From contig JBBBDQ010000754.1 in NCBI GenBank assembly GCA_037127315.1, positions 2,553,501 through 2,617,500 of the forward strand: 64,000 bases of DNA, in the 5' to 3' direction. Below, piece after piece: positions 31,690-43,195 of this stretch. The translations under genes and the position numbers were made by a program. The notes under the pieces were generated by a model. The model was not told the DNA's origin. It worked only from the letters and a program-made list of their open reading frames with translations, and ran no database searches. The stretch's first letter is position 1. Each line of letters starts with the position of its first letter. The stretch is from Ascarosepion bandense. Lineage: Eukaryota; Mollusca; Cephalopoda; Sepiida; Sepiidae.

Positions 31690-32575
31690 CACTGTCAACC
31701 ACAACAGGCAACCTCTCCTGCCCCCGATAAGCATGGGCCAAGCGAGTCTCCCTGAAAGCAATATATTTCACCTCCTCGGCCTTACCCTATCTTCCGACCT
31801 CATTACATTGAGTCAATAACTAAACCCACTGCTAGTAAGCCTGGTTCACTGTGTCGGGCAAGGAAGTTTACTTTACGCCTGAATCCATCTTGCATATATA
31901 CAAATCAACCATACGTCCATGTATAGAATATTACTGTCATATATGGTCAGGCGCTCTTGCGGTTCATCTCAGTGTTCACGACAGGCTCCAAGGAAGAATC
32001 TGTAACATGATAGGTCCCGACAACGCAGCTCGACACCAGCTGCTTTCTTACCGGCGGGATGTGGCTTTCCCCTGTCTATTCTACAAATATATTCATGTCT
32101 TCTGCTCCGATGAACTTAAGTCACTGGTGCCACCCGCCACAAGAATTTCCTCGTGCAAGCAGACTGGCAACAAGGTCGCACCCACTTACAGTTAGATCAA
32201 CCAAATGCAGCTATCACATCTACTCTACTAGCTTCTTTACTCGCACTACCCGTCTGTAGAATTCCCATTGGTTTACTTACTTTCCAGACGGCTACAACAT
32301 CCAGACATTTAAGTGCCAGTACTCATCTCTTATCCATTTAACTCCAGTTCTTTCTATATCTCCCTGTGTATTTCGTTCTTTTCTTTTCTCTCCGCCTTCA
32401 CAACTGTCTTCGCGCCTATGTTTCTGGCCTTCTCTCTTACACCCCCTGTAACTGGTCCACCTTTCTCTTTACTCTCCTCTTGCCTAAACTTTTACTCTTA
32501 TATAGCCCCCTGCGCATCAGTGGCGGTACCGCCTTGCTTGGTTGGGGTGAAACGATAAAAAAGTATAAGATCATC
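31690..32575 (+). mobile_element. Jockey/CR1-like LINE 3' third
   Basis: 5' truncated in the RT thumb region (TCAACCACAACAGGCAACC at 31695). Frames 31851-32195 and 32059-32259 give ESILHIYKSTIRPCIEYYCH, LQGRICNMIGPDNAARHQLL and SDELKSLVPPATR. Frameshifts near 31800, 32090 and 32160. 3' UTR with CCCCCTGCGCATCAGTGGCG at 32506 and GGGGTGAAACGAT tail. Confidence 0.85.
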
Positions 32576-32599
32576 TACTTCGAGTAAATAGTAATGCAT

Positions 32600-33482
32600 T
32601 TAATTATATATACTGAGTTATTGTTTGTGAATAGTCTACCGCCACTCTTTGATTATGAAAAGCTTCTGAAGTGACCAAAACTTGAGCTCGCCAAGGGTCG
32701 TCGCTTGGTTCTATGACTTCTTCTTTTAACATACTCTTTGATTCTGAGAAAACTATATTGCTTTCTTAAAAGCACAAAATTTTACAATTATGAGCTTAAA
32801 ATCGCGTGAAATGTTGGTAAACAACAAATGATGTCGAATAGCCACGGTGACAAAACAACACACAGTTCGGGTAAGGATCTCTCAGAGTAAATGGAAACGG
32901 AATAATGTCGTCGCAAAAGATCATGGCCCAATAATATATCACAAAGTTAAGTAAGATGGCCACTTTCACATCATAGTAAGTCTTGTTACTCACAAGTAAG
33001 TCGACCGAGCAAGTGTCTCTAATTTGAGAAGGGAGTAATAAATAAACCATACTACTGACTCCAGCCATTGGAGCCTAAGATGTAGTTCGGGATTTCAGTA
33101 GCTCTCGTTTCGGTCAACGCATTGAACGGAATATCATTAATCCTGGTGTTTTTAATTGCCTGGGATAAATGAGTGTGCCCAGGTAGTCAAAACCATTGTT
33201 AGAGAAACCGTTAGTTGGCTAGATTTACACGCTTTAGCGTAGTGGACCAATTTTTTGCATCTATTACAGATGGCATTTCTGGATAGACACTTAGATCTGG
33301 AGTGGTATTTGAATCCATAGAAGTAGCAGCACTTACTATAAAAACCTACAATATCGTCGTTCTTATTAATAGACTGGTCAATAATAGAATCATTTTGAGT
33401 AGCCGGTTCTATGTAAGATAAGGCTTGTGTGGCAGTCCTTTCGAGAACCACATCCTGATCGTATACAAATTTTAAGTCCAGG
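32600..33482 (-). pseudogene. Gypsy gag zinc knuckle, protease and RT start (degenerate)
   Basis: Minus-strand order: 33499-33152 holds a nucleocapsid-like pair, CCYFYGFKYHSRSKC (first knuckle, one Cys changed to Tyr) and CNRCKKLVHYAKAC (intact CX2CX4HX4C). Next is the protease start with INDIPFNALTETRATEI, where ETR stands in for the catalytic DTG. Then 33068-32796 with DTCSVDLLVSNKTYYDVKV and CDDIIPFPFTLRDP (protease end). Then EEVIEPSDDPWRAQVLVTSE and RVAVDYSQTI (N-terminal RT, to 32605). Possibly the same lineage as 20214-24277. Not functional. Confidence 0.75.
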
Positions 33483-33705
33483 CATTCATTTACGCGCAAA
33501 TCTCCGAATAAAAGTTACAAATCCGTCAGATCTTCTTTCCAGCTATCTGTTAATTAGCAGGACAGATTGGGTTATTTCGCCTTCGTTGGCAACCAGTGTA
33601 CCGCAGAAATAATGGCAACCTACCGCAGGAAAATCTTCTACCCAGTCAGTCATGTATCTTTCCATACATGATACCTCAAGCGTGTCTCACGTATGGTATT
33701 GAAAT
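33483..33705 (+). mobile_element. tRNA-derived SINE, body and tail
   Basis: Lacks the tRNA head. Body GGCAACCAGTGTACCGC, AATGGCAACCTACCGCAGG, ATCTTCTACCCAGTCAGTCA and tail ACATGATACCTCAAGCG. Confidence 0.75.
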
Positions 33706-34010
33706 GATTAACAGTCTTATACTTGAGGAGTCATGTCCATGTATAAGTAAACAATAGACCGTATATGAAGGCTTCCTATTATATAATTAGCAACATTAAA
33801 TTCTGCTGACAAAAGATTAAATCCGCTGTCTTTGTTAATCAGAAAGAGATTTTGTAAATAATGGTTCACACATTCGTCAGTTTTCTGGATAGAGGTGATA
33901 AGAACATGGCGTGCAAAAAAACTACGCTCTTCGGCTTGATAACTGTTCTCAGATCAGTCAGACTGTCTCTGTACGTAAGAAGATCGGCGACATATTCATG
34001 TACTGAAGAT
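33706..34010. other. No gene seen
   Basis: AT-rich spacer between SINE and RTE copies; overlapping short ORFs only. Confidence 0.45.
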
Positions 34011-34925
34011 GCCATATCTTCTACTTCTATATGCTCTGTCCCTGCGGAACGTAGACGGTCATGGTTTTCCACGTTTCGATATCCTTGGTGGCTCTTAGTA
34101 CGCTTTCTCTTGCTAGACCATGCAACCCTCGTTCCATCATCCACCTGATTATGTCCTTCCAATATGTTACCCGCTGCTTTCCCATTTCTCTTTTTCCATC
34201 TATCTGGTCTGTTAGTATCAGGTTTTCCAAGCGCTCTTTCCTCATTGCATGTCCCAGGAACTTTAGCTGTCTCTTCCTGATGCTCAATATTAATTTCATT
34301 TTCTTTTCCATCCTTTCCAACACCTCATCACTGCACACATGCTCGATCCATGATATTCGCAGCATCCTTCTGCTTCATCCTTCAATTGCTTCAAGTTTTT
34401 CCTTCATCTTCGACGATATTGTCCAGAATTCACTGCCATATTGAAGAACTGACATCACATAGCGATCCAGTACTCTCTTCTTTGTTTCTAGCGAAATTGT
34501 CCTGTTTCTTAATACTTTACTCAGCTTCTGGAATGCTTCTTTCGCCATGCCAGTTCGCCTTCGGATCTCTGTGTCGCACTTTCCGTCTTCTGATATAACA
34601 CTTCCCAGGTATTTAAATTTTTGTACCTGCTTGATTTTAGTATTCCTGTCTTGTATTTGGCATATTGGACTGCCCTTTTTACTGATGACCATGCATTCGG
34701 TTTTGTCGCAGTTTATATGTAGTCCTTCCTTGTTACTGTCTTCAACTACCTTCTGGAGGAGGTCTTGTAGTTTCCTTTCTGTGTCTGCTATTAGCACTTT
34801 ATCATCTGCATAACTTAGATTGTTTAAATTGTGGCCTGCAAAGTGATTAAATATTTCAGTTTCCAAAGTTTGTCTGGTAGAGAGGAAAGGAAATTTGCAA
34901 AGGTCTTTCTCTAGTTCAGCCATTC
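34011..34925 (-). pseudogene. RTE-type LINE, RT C-terminal half
   Basis: ORF 34923-34375 has NLNNLSYADDKVLIADTERK (RT motif C, YADD intact), LHINCDKTECMVISKKG, FKYLGSVISEDGKCDTEIRR and RTISLETKKRVLDRYVMSVL, up to KLEAIEG. A TGA follows in the same frame. The frame then continues as RRMLRISWIEHVCSDEVLER, ISIRKRQLKFLGHAMRKERL, ending near 34027. The 5' part (endonuclease, RT fingers) is absent. Best-preserved RTE copy here. Confidence 0.88.
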
Positions 34926-35044
34926 TTTACCAATCATGCTTACTTACCAGATAAGTAGAAAAATCTTGTGTGTTCAGAATTCCTTCCATGTCAGCAATAA
35001 TTCCTTTCTAAAAAACGTTTTCGCTCGTCGAACAAATTTTAGTG

Positions 35045-35443
35045 AGAGCTACTAAGAGACAAAAGGATACAATATATAAAAAATAAGGAAAAAAAAACTA
35101 GCATCATTAAGTAGAAATAATAGTAGAAACGCAATCAATAGATAACAATAGACATTATCGAAAATATTTGAAAGTCAAAATTGGTTGGAGAAAATGATGC
35201 CGGAGGGGAGTTCTACATGTGAGAAATACTAGAAAAATAAACTGATCTCACAGATCTTACTGTTATATCTAGCAAACTCAACTGTGAATAAATGGGACCT
35301 TACCGCCAATTTAGTACTGTAATTCAATTTATAAAGCCTAAGTAACATAGAGAAGGGTTCTTCCGAAAAATTACGATGAAAATATTTATATCAATGGAAC
35401 AGGGAAGCGATTTTAGGCCAGTGAAATGTTACTGAGTTGGAGA
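35045..35443 (-). mobile_element. 398-bp repeat unit, copy 1 (diverged Jockey-like C-terminus)
   Basis: About 96% identical to 36708-37105 by eye, with the same two boundaries. Minus-strand frames resemble the C-terminal tail of another Jockey/CR1-like RT (HFHRNFSDE, LAVRSHLFT in copy 2). No poly-A or TSD seen. Confidence 0.75.
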
Positions 35444-35665
35444 GGCTAGTTACCTTATTAAAGCATTTATTCGTTTAACAAAGAATACAAAAAGTAAGAA
35501 GAAATATACTAAATTCTAACAGTCATTCCAAAACGCAAAAAAGCTTTTAAAAGTTCAACTTCCAAAATAATTTTGAGCTAATTTAAAAAAATAAAAGCAG
35601 CTAATTTTGAACTGCTTCTCATACGATTCTGTTACATCTAGAAAAAAATCAAATTGTAAAATAAT

Positions 35666-35668
<3 letters not shown>

Positions 35669-35719
<51 letters not shown>
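35669..35719. repeat. (TA)n microsatellite
   Basis: TA run. Confidence 0.95.
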
Positions 35720-35722
<3 letters not shown>

Positions 35723-35884
35723 ATGAGTACGTATTACTATAGCATAAAATATCTATTAGGTTCATACAACCATGGATGAAAATGTTGTCATTTCTTGTAA
35801 TTTTAAAAATTGCGCGTTCAAAAATTCCGTGTTACGTTTAAACAAAGAAAAATAAACAAAAAAAAAACGGTAAAATCAGTCATT

Positions 35885-36100
35885 TCAAATCGCCTGAAGA
35901 CACCACATGGTAGAAACGTAACTCGTGTAATAACTCGTTTAAAAATGAATAATATTCAGAGAGTCTACAATATAATTGTATTGAACACTTTTTAATAGAA
36001 ATCTGCACTGGTCTAATTTTATTATGACCAAAAACTAAGTAATCAAACTATCAATCAATCAATCAATCAATCAATATATATATATATATATATATATATT
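35885..36100 (+). mobile_element. Penelope-type pLTR, family B, with hammerhead-like core
   Basis: CTGAAGA 35894-35900, helix II ACCA-CA-TGGT, GAAA 35913-35916; helix III altered. Same downstream sequence as 8155-8290, ending in (CAAT)n and (TA)n (36072-36099). Confidence 0.65.
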
Positions 36101-36290
36101 CAAATGAATAAGAACGAAGAAAGTAATTGCAACGTTCAGAAAATTAATTTAAAACTGTGTTATATATAAAAATAGACAATGAATATTTACTTTTGGTTCT
36201 TACATTACATATGCAAACTACTGCAAAATTGTAAAAAATTTTGTTTCGACATTGAAAGAACAACGTATTATTAAGTAGCTTAGAATGATG
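36101..36290 (-). mobile_element. Penelope pLTR piece with family D hammerhead-like motif
   Basis: The unit at 36218-36278 (minus) keeps helix I CTAC/GTAG, helix II (six of seven pairs), GAAA and a five-pair helix III CAAAA/TTTTG. The core has decayed to TTAATAA. Homologous to 8330-8500. Confidence 0.55.
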
Positions 36291-36291
36291 T

Positions 36292-36362
36292 TAATCTTCT
36301 GCCCATTCACTCATGAGACTTTCGTGACATGATCGCCAAAGTTTGTATCAAGTTTGGCAAAT
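36292..36362 (+). mobile_element. tRNA-SINE tail scrap
   Basis: About 70 bp: ATCTTCTGCCCATTCA and GTGACATGATCGCC. Confidence 0.55.
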
Positions 36363-36707
36363 ATCTATTACATTGCGGAATGATATCAATTTTTTCTGAA
36401 ACATACTGTTTATAATTTTTTACTGGCATATTATGTATATCAAAGAAAATGTAAACACTATATTAATTGGCGAATGTTATGCTAGAATGTGGAAAAACAG
36501 TCGAATATAAGGAATAGTAAGAGTACTGCTGTAGAGAGACGTTTAATAGGAAGGTTCTGTTGCATTAGGTGATTTATCTGTAGATTTTCAATTATAACTG
36601 AGCCATTGATTTGCTTTAAAAGGAAGTGCACACGATTTAAATGGGACGATGCTTTATAGATTGCACTCGATCTTTTGAAAAAGTGTTACTTTTTGTCATA
36701 TTACAGC

Positions 36708-37105
36708 AGAGCTACTAAGAGACAAAAGGATACAATATATAAAAAATAAGGAAAAAAACCTAGCATCATTAAGTAGAAATAATAGTAGAAACGCAATCAA
36801 TAGATAACAATAGACATTATCGAAAATATTTGAAAGTCAAAATTGGTTGGAGAAAATGATGCCGTAGGGGAGTTCTACACGTAAGAAATACTAGAAAAAT
36901 AAACTGTTCTCACAGATCTTACTGTTATATCTAGCAAACTCACCTGTGAATAGATGAGACCTTACCGCCAATTTAGTACTGTACTTCAATTTATAAAGCC
37001 TAAGTAACATAGAGAAGGGTTCATCCGAAAAATTACGATGAAAATGTTTATATAAATGGAACAGGGAAGCTAATTTAGGCAAGTGAAATGTTACTGAGTT
37101 GGAGA
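36708..37105 (-). mobile_element. 398-bp repeat unit, copy 2
   Basis: Duplicate of 35045-35443. Minus ORF 36891-37082 reads LASLFHLYKHFHRNFSDE and STKLAVRSHLFTGEFARYNS, similar in pattern to the RT C-terminus of the Jockey-like copies (YKYFHGFCSDEL ... HPFTV). Confidence 0.75.
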
Positions 37106-37586
37106 CACCAGATCATGATAAATAATATTTCTGATTCTTCTTTGGGTTATATTATGGCTGCCTAAATATACAGCTCTAATACCTAGCAATATATGGCAGA
37201 AATATTTAAGGCAGGGATGAATGGTATACTTATAAATACCTCTTATATTCTTTCACTTTATTATTCTAGACTTCAATAAGTTATATAAATGATACCCAAT
37301 AACTCTACCGTTTTTTACAAATTCCTGCTGAATTGTGCACTACCTGCTAGAGGCTGATGAATAATTAGTAATGAGACTACATACTGACTATATACTGACT
37401 ATATACTGTCTAGAATTCTGGTAAAATATCATGATTATATTACTCACATGACAACGAAGAAATGATTCTAAACTATACAACAATAATATCCCGTGTCAAA
37501 CAGTATTAAGCAAGTTTCAACGTTAGCCCTATGCTGAAACGTAGTTAATCAGTGTATTTCTCCCACGTTTTGACAGATACCGGTAA
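37106..37586. other. No gene seen
   Basis: AT-rich. Short duplication of ATACTGACTAT near 37380-37405. Confidence 0.45.
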
Positions 37587-38036
37587 TTACACCGCTCGCT
37601 CTATTGGTAACTTCGAAGCTAGCGTCCAGCTTCCAGATAAAAATAAGCAAATTCGTAACTTAATACGAACCTCTATACCAGTGCACGTCACCATGGTCCC
37701 AACTGCACTGCCCGCCAATGTCCCAAACTCATTTTTATTGACCAAAGCATTGCCGACCCAACAATCATTGCCTTTGGCCTCGTTCTCAATCAGAGTCCCC
37801 GACTCGTGCCAATTTTCATAAACTAACAAAGGTCGAAGAATGTACTTTACTTTGACCAAACTTGGACCAAACACCTGACGAAATGACGAACTGTCTAGCG
37901 TGGGTTTATGCACATATCCATTACAAAACAGCAGCCCGACAAGCATAACATCTAAGAAGCTTTGACTCTGGTAAGTGTGAATATTTATCGTCACATGAAC
38001 ATATGCTATGAGCAGGTATTTACAAATGGGATGCAT
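37587..38036 (-). CDS. Unassigned ORF, possible exon
   Basis: 149 codons open on the minus strand in a locally GC-richer patch, not matching any TE family seen here. From about residue 27, FLDVMLVGLLFCNGYVHK looks like a short hydrophobic leader, followed by LVYENWHESGTLIENEAKGN and a segment with two Cys. Upstream on the minus strand, CACACTTACCAG could be a splice acceptor (near 37970). An overlapping plus-strand ORF (37552-37821) is also open, so strand is uncertain. I do not recognise the protein and it may be non-coding. Confidence 0.25.
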   Translation of the reverse strand: MHPICKYLLIAYVHVTINIHTYQSQSFLDVMLVGLLFCNGYVHKPTLDSSSFRQVFGPSLVKVKYILRPLLVYENWHESGTLIENEAKGNDCWVGNALVNKNEFGTLAGSAVGTMVTCTGIEVRIKLRICLFLSGSWTLASKLPIERAV

Positions 38037-38048
38037 CCGATGTTAAGC

Positions 38049-38372
38049 AGGCGATACGGAAGCAACGCTAGATGCACCCGTTGATTCCGAAACGGTTGGC
38101 GATGGATTGAAAATCGAAGAGAAAGTATTGAAATCTTTGCCTGTGAGAAATTCTGCGAACAAATCAGATATTCCAGTAATTGCGCGGGGTGGGAGAAAAT
38201 GGCATTCGAAAACGAACCGATTGATAGTAGCGATGTTGCCGAAGTGGAAATGACGGATATTGAAACTAATGGATGCCTGGAGAATTCCAAAGACGGTGAT
38301 AGTATGGAATACAGAGGAATATGTGATTACCGGAAACAAACATTGAAAAAAAGAAGAGTGTTCTGATAAGGA
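38049..38372 (+). other. Possible degenerate coding stretch
   Basis: Plus frames give GDTEATLDAPVDSETVGDGL and IEEKVLKSLPVRNSANK, then in another frame from 38199 an acidic 55-codon ORF ENEPIDSSDVAEVEMTDIET ... RKQTLKKRRVF, stop at 38364-38366. A GATGTTAAGCAG sequence at 38039-38048 could be a splice acceptor. Frames do not join without a shift. No family recognised. Confidence 0.2.
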
Positions 38373-38447
38373 TTACAGGGGAAAACACTGCGAGGAGAAT
38401 CCAGATTTACATTTTTGTAAAGATAGGCGCATATCAACGCATCTATG

Positions 38448-39349
38448 TCTATAAAAGCGACGAGGGTGGACGTTGTGTAAGTATTTGTTTGTTTGATAGA
38501 TTCGACTTAGCGTCTGCACTTTGCGGTCTAGCTCGACGGGAGTTGCGCTCAGATCTACATCAAAATTTTAGAACGCTAACGATACCTTGACATTTTTTAG
38601 AAAGCCAAAATTAGGGATAGAAAAATATATATTATCACACCGCAAAGTCAGGGATCAGTTGATGTATTGATTATAATATAGAATCGATCACACACTTTAT
38701 ATTATTTATATCTATAAAAGTGACGAGGGTGGACGTTGTATAAGTATTTGTTTGTTTGATAGATTCGACTTAGCGTCTGCATTTTGCGGTCTAGCTCGAC
38801 GGGAGTTGCGCTCAGATGGAGATCAAAATTTTAGAACGCTAACGACACCTTGAAATTTTTTGTAGAAAGCCAAAATTAGGGGTAGAAAAATATATATTAT
38901 CAGACGCAAAGTCAGAGATCAGTTTATCTATTGATTATAATATAGAATCAATCACCCCACTTTATATTATTTATATCTATCTATGTTAACCCTCCCCTTC
39001 CCACCTAAAATCCAATAGAAACCAATAGGGTGGACGTTGTGTAAGTATTTTTTCTTTATATATTCATTATTTTTTTATTCTTATTATTCCTTAAATTCCC
39101 CGAGTGAAACCGGGTTAAACTACTAGTCTATATCCTTAAAAGTGACGAAGGTGGACGTTGTGTCAGTATTAGCTATGTAAATTCATCATATATATTTTAT
39201 TCTTATTATTCCTTAAACTATCCGAGTGAAACCGGGCTAAACTGCTAGTCTATATCTGTAAAAGTGACAAGGGTGGACGTTGTGTATGTAATTGCTATGT
39301 AAATACATCATCTTAAACTACCCGAGTGAAACCGGGCTAAACTGCTATT
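38448..39349 (+). mobile_element. Tandem array of Helitron-like units
   Basis: Units start TCTATA at 38448, 38711, 39126 and 39249, each with GTGACGAGGGTGGACGTTGT or a variant. Units ending at 39125 and 39248 finish with a CCCGAGTGAAACCGGG-type hairpin, eight nt, then CTAG, and the next unit's TC follows at once. The last ends CTAT (39345-39348). The first two 263-bp stretches are about 90% alike. Confidence 0.75.
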
Positions 39350-39565
39350 TAGCCAATAAAATCAGATAATGATGTAAACATTATATCGATTAGCACAAGG
39401 AAAAGAGTTGGGTACACTCATGCGCAGAAACATAGCGTGTGTCTTCAGAACAATATAGAGTTATGCACCTAAGGCGACGAGGCAGACTAATATCTCCAAA
39501 ATATGTGTGCTTGTGTCCGTAAACTGAAATAAAATAAGGAGCTGATAAAACCATCAGTAGATTTT
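39350..39565. other. No gene seen
   Basis: Short AT-rich linker before the LINE tail. Confidence 0.4.
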
Positions 39566-41870
39566 TTTTTAATCATTTCACCCAGAGCAAGGCGGAAATG
39601 CCACTGATGTGCAGGGGGGGCAACTTAACTGTAAAAAGATTAATTAGAAAAGAGTGAGGAGTACAAACTAGTTAGAAAGGAGCAATAGAAAGCTGAGAAA
39701 GCAAGTGCGATGACAGATACATATGTGGAGAGAAAGGGAAAGTTATACGGGGGTGGGGAGAGAGCCCGAGTCCAGTGGTTAGTAGATGAATATTGACTTT
39801 CCATTTACATTTTTGGAGGGAGCTGGTTCCACAGACGGGAAGTGCGAGAGAAGAAGCTGCAGGAGTAGAATTGTCGTCTGCATTTGGCTAACCTGACTGT
39901 GAATGGGTGGGACCCAGTTTTCAGTCTGGTTGCACGAGTAAACATCTGTTGAGGAGGCACCAGTGACTTAAGTTCGTCCGAGCAGAAGCCATGAAAATAT
40001 TTATAGAACAGACAAAGGGAGGCCACATTTCGACGGTGGGGAAGTGGCTGCAGTCAAGCCGCCAGATCAGTACCTATCACATTACAGACTCTCCTTTGGA
40101 GCCTGTTAAGAACACTGAGGAGAACGGCAGGGGCGCCTGACCATAAATGTCAGCAGTACTCCATGCACGGACTGATTGTTGACTTGTATATATACAGGAT
40201 GGATTCAGGCGGAAAAAACATCCTGGATCGACATAGTGACCCAAACTTCTTAGCAGTAGATTTTGCTATGGATTCAATATAGTGGTTCCATTTGAGATCT
40301 GAGGGCAGGGTAAGTCCGAAGAGGCATAGTGTATTGCTCTCCTGTAGAATCGCTTGATCCATGCTTATGGGAGGCAGGAGAGGTTGCCTGTAATGGTTGA
40401 CAGACAACAGTTTACTCTTAGACGAATTGAAGTTGACAAGCCACTTCTTGCCCCAGTTCACCACAGAGTGTAGATCCCGTTCAAGGTCAGCAGCGAGATT
40501 ATGTCTGTCCGCCACGACAGGTTTCTTACTGGTGCGGGAGTATATTGTAGTGTCATCTGCGGAGATGCCTACATGGGATTTCATCTCATCTGGGAGATCG
40601 TTGATGAAAATAAGGAAGAGCGTCGGTCCCAGCATAGAGCTCTGTGGGACAACAACATTCGTGCTGTAGGATGAAGAGGCACGCCCATTTAAAACGACCT
40701 TCATTTTGCGGTTATTTAGAAAAGATTGGATTAGGTCAAGCAGGCGATCGGTAATACCGTAACCCCGTAGTTTGCATAGGAGGCCAGAGTTCCAAACCCC
40801 GTCGAAAGCCTTGGAGATGTCCAGAGCAACCGCGCGAGCCTCGTCAGACTCATCAAGGGCCTGTATCATGTACTCCGTTACGGTTGTTAGCAGGTCGGCC
40901 ATGGACCTGTCAAAGCGGAATCCATATTGCCTGTCAGAGTAGAGTTTGTGGGCAGTGAGATGATGAACTATGTCAGCATTGATTATGGCCTCGAATATTT
41001 TCCCGAATCTCGGTAGAAGACTGATAGGGCGATAGTTGGATTGGTCCAAGGATTCACCACAATTCTTAAATACAGGAACGACTGAAGAGAACTTCCAGCA
41101 TTCAGGAAAGCAGGAAGCACAAAGGCAGTAGTTAAATAGTTTAGAGAGGACAGGGGAAAGTCCAGGAGCACACCTCTTAAGGACTATCACCGGGATTCCA
41201 TCGTCTCCACACGCCTTATGGGGGTCGAGTTTTGAAATTACTCGGGATACTACTGTCGGGATAATATACACGTCGTGCAGTTTGGCCTCAGTTCTAATAG
41301 GGAAGTCGAGTGGGTGTACTCCGGACGAGTCAAATGTGGAGTTGGATGAGAATCTGCGGGCAAAGCACTCAGCTTTGTTCGCAGATGACGTGAGAACCTC
41401 AAATTCATGGATTCAAGGAGGTATTGGGGATTTCTTATTTCCTATTTGCAAATCCTCCAATAGTCCTTGGAGCCGAACTTGCGGTCAGCTATGCGCTGTC
41501 GCATTATCTCAGCAAACAACCCTTTGGCGTCATTCTCTTGCACTCACTGCGAGCAGATCTGAACAGACGCCTATTGTGATCAGATGACTGTCTCCGGAAT
41601 AGACGGAATTAATGGTTCCTGTGGGCAATGGCGGCTGAGCAGGCCGGAGAGAACCACTGAGAGGAATGAGGTTTTAAGCAATACTTTCTGCTGGGTATGA
41701 AGGCATCAATGCCAGCTTTTACCCATGACGAGACCTCAGAGGCACAGTCATCAACTGATAGGACGAACACTTTTCCCCAAGGGACGTCGCAGAGGAAATC
41801 GCGAAACGCATCCCAGTCAGCTTTTTGGTAGTGGTAGGAGGTCCTATAGGTAGGGGGTTCCTTTGATCAA
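39566..41870 (-). mobile_element. Jockey/CR1-like LINE, 2.3-kb copy
   Basis: T-run at 39562-39570 marks the 3' tail; 3' UTR 39570-39820; RT ORF 39805-41450; upstream part matches the linker between endonuclease and RT seen at 49080-49490. Truncated near 41870. Contains RT domain intact in length. Confidence 0.9.
40150..41271 (-). pseudogene. LINE reverse transcriptase domain (Jockey/CR1-like)
   Basis: 373 codons open. RT motifs in order: VVSRVISKLDPHKACGDDGI, SLDQSNYRPISLLPRFGKIF, QYGFRFDRSMADLLTTVTEY, ALDISKAFDGVWNSGLL (motif A, catalytic Asp), VVVPQSSMLGPTLFLIFIND (motif B, PQGS changed to PQSS), VGISADDTTIYS (motif C, YADD changed to SADD). Thumb and C-terminal region to IYKSTISPCMEYC. 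Upstream, the frame continues past the apparent start but meets a TGA near 41415 where a sibling has TTA. The C-terminal end (39805-40030) is in a shifted frame. Confidence 0.9.
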
Positions 41871-42525
41871 TAGATTAGTTTATACAGGTTATCAAACGTT
41901 TTGAAATCATTTAAAACCATATACGATCTTTAATTTAAAGGATTATTAAAAATAATAAAGATTTACCGATAGAAGGCCTACTGATTGACACAGGTGGAGA
42001 CGGGAAGAGGTAGCTTCATACCTTTCTCCAATAAAGTTGGAGGACCGAGTTCCCATCTCCGTTTTGCGACTTCAAATTCGAACGGGTCAATCGTGTATGT
42101 AGTAACCGAGGATTGACTTTACTTAATTCGGGGATCGTACAAAAACGAGTGCTTAAAAGTATTTAGCCACAAATTACTAGAATTATTTTCCAGAATGATT
42201 TAAATCTAGAATAATTTCTTTAAAGGGTTAGCTCTCAGGAAATTTATTAAGAGATAGAAAAGATATTTTTGATTCAGTTCACCTTAGAAAAATTATTATT
42301 CACTGCAATCAAGTAAATTGAGTGCTGGTCATTTGATCCGCCAAAAGTATAAGGCAAAGTTGAAATGCTAAGGTAAGACAGCAATATCCACAATTGTGAT
42401 CAGCTGTAGGGGACAGATTACCAATGATAAAAGTTTTTAAATCCCTACTTAAAAACATCAACCTTTTAATTGCAATTACGTAATTAACACCGCTTAAATT
42501 TTGAAACAAATGAAAGAGTACTGGA
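41871..42525. other. No gene seen
   Basis: AT-rich linker with short ORFs only. Confidence 0.45.
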
Positions 42526-42899
42526 TTGCTATGTGGTGTACGTTCTTCAATGTGGTTCTACAGAAGGATGCTGCGGATATCATGGATCGAGCACGTGAGA
42601 AATAATGAGGTTTTGGAAAGGATGGAAACAAAAAGAAAATTAATACTGAGCATCAGGAAGAGACAACTAAAGTTCCTGGGACATGCAATGAGGGAGGAGG
42701 GCGTGGAGAACCTGATACTAACAGGCCAGATAGAGGGTAAAAGGGACAGGGGAAAGTAGCGAATAACATATTTGAAGGGCATGAGCAGGTAGATGACAGA
42801 ACGAGGGTTGCGTGGTGTCACAGGAGAAAGCGTGCTAAGAGCTCGAGATAGGAAAACGTGGAAAGCTATGATCGCCTACGTCTTGAAGAGACAAGGCTC

Positions 42900-42936
<37 letters not shown>

Positions 42937-42940
42937 TTTA
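42526..42940 (+). mobile_element. RTE-type LINE 3' end with (TAA)n tail
   Basis: Plus frames: WFYRRMLRISWIEHVRNNEV, LSIRKRQLKFLGHAMREEGV, then a TAG at 42757-42759, and downstream MTERGLRGVTGESVLRARDR, KTWKAMIAYVLKRQGS, followed by (ATA)n at 42902-42935. Same C-terminus as 34011-34925. The TAA-type tail is typical of RTE elements. Confidence 0.85.
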
Positions 42941-43195
42941 AATTTAAGAGATATACAAAGAATTGTCTAATTAAGTACAGCCCACACACTAAGGAGAACT
43001 TTTTCTATGTAACGTTAGGGATGTTAGGGGAGATAGAAAAAACATGAAATGGATCCATAACAACACAACATTACCTGCCTTAGGTCTTCCCGCAAACCTG
43101 GTTGGTAGTGCGACCATAGCAGAAATCGAAATATGATGAAAAGTGACATAATAACAATAATAATAATAATAATAGTAATAATAATTAGGCTGTTC
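42936..43195 (+). mobile_element. Restriction-endonuclease-type LINE tail, copy 1
   Basis: Starts in the last codons (RDIQRIV, a stop, LSTAHTLRRTFSM, stop), then a 3' UTR ending in GACATAATAACAATAATAAT. Matches 43634-43860. Confidence 0.75.
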
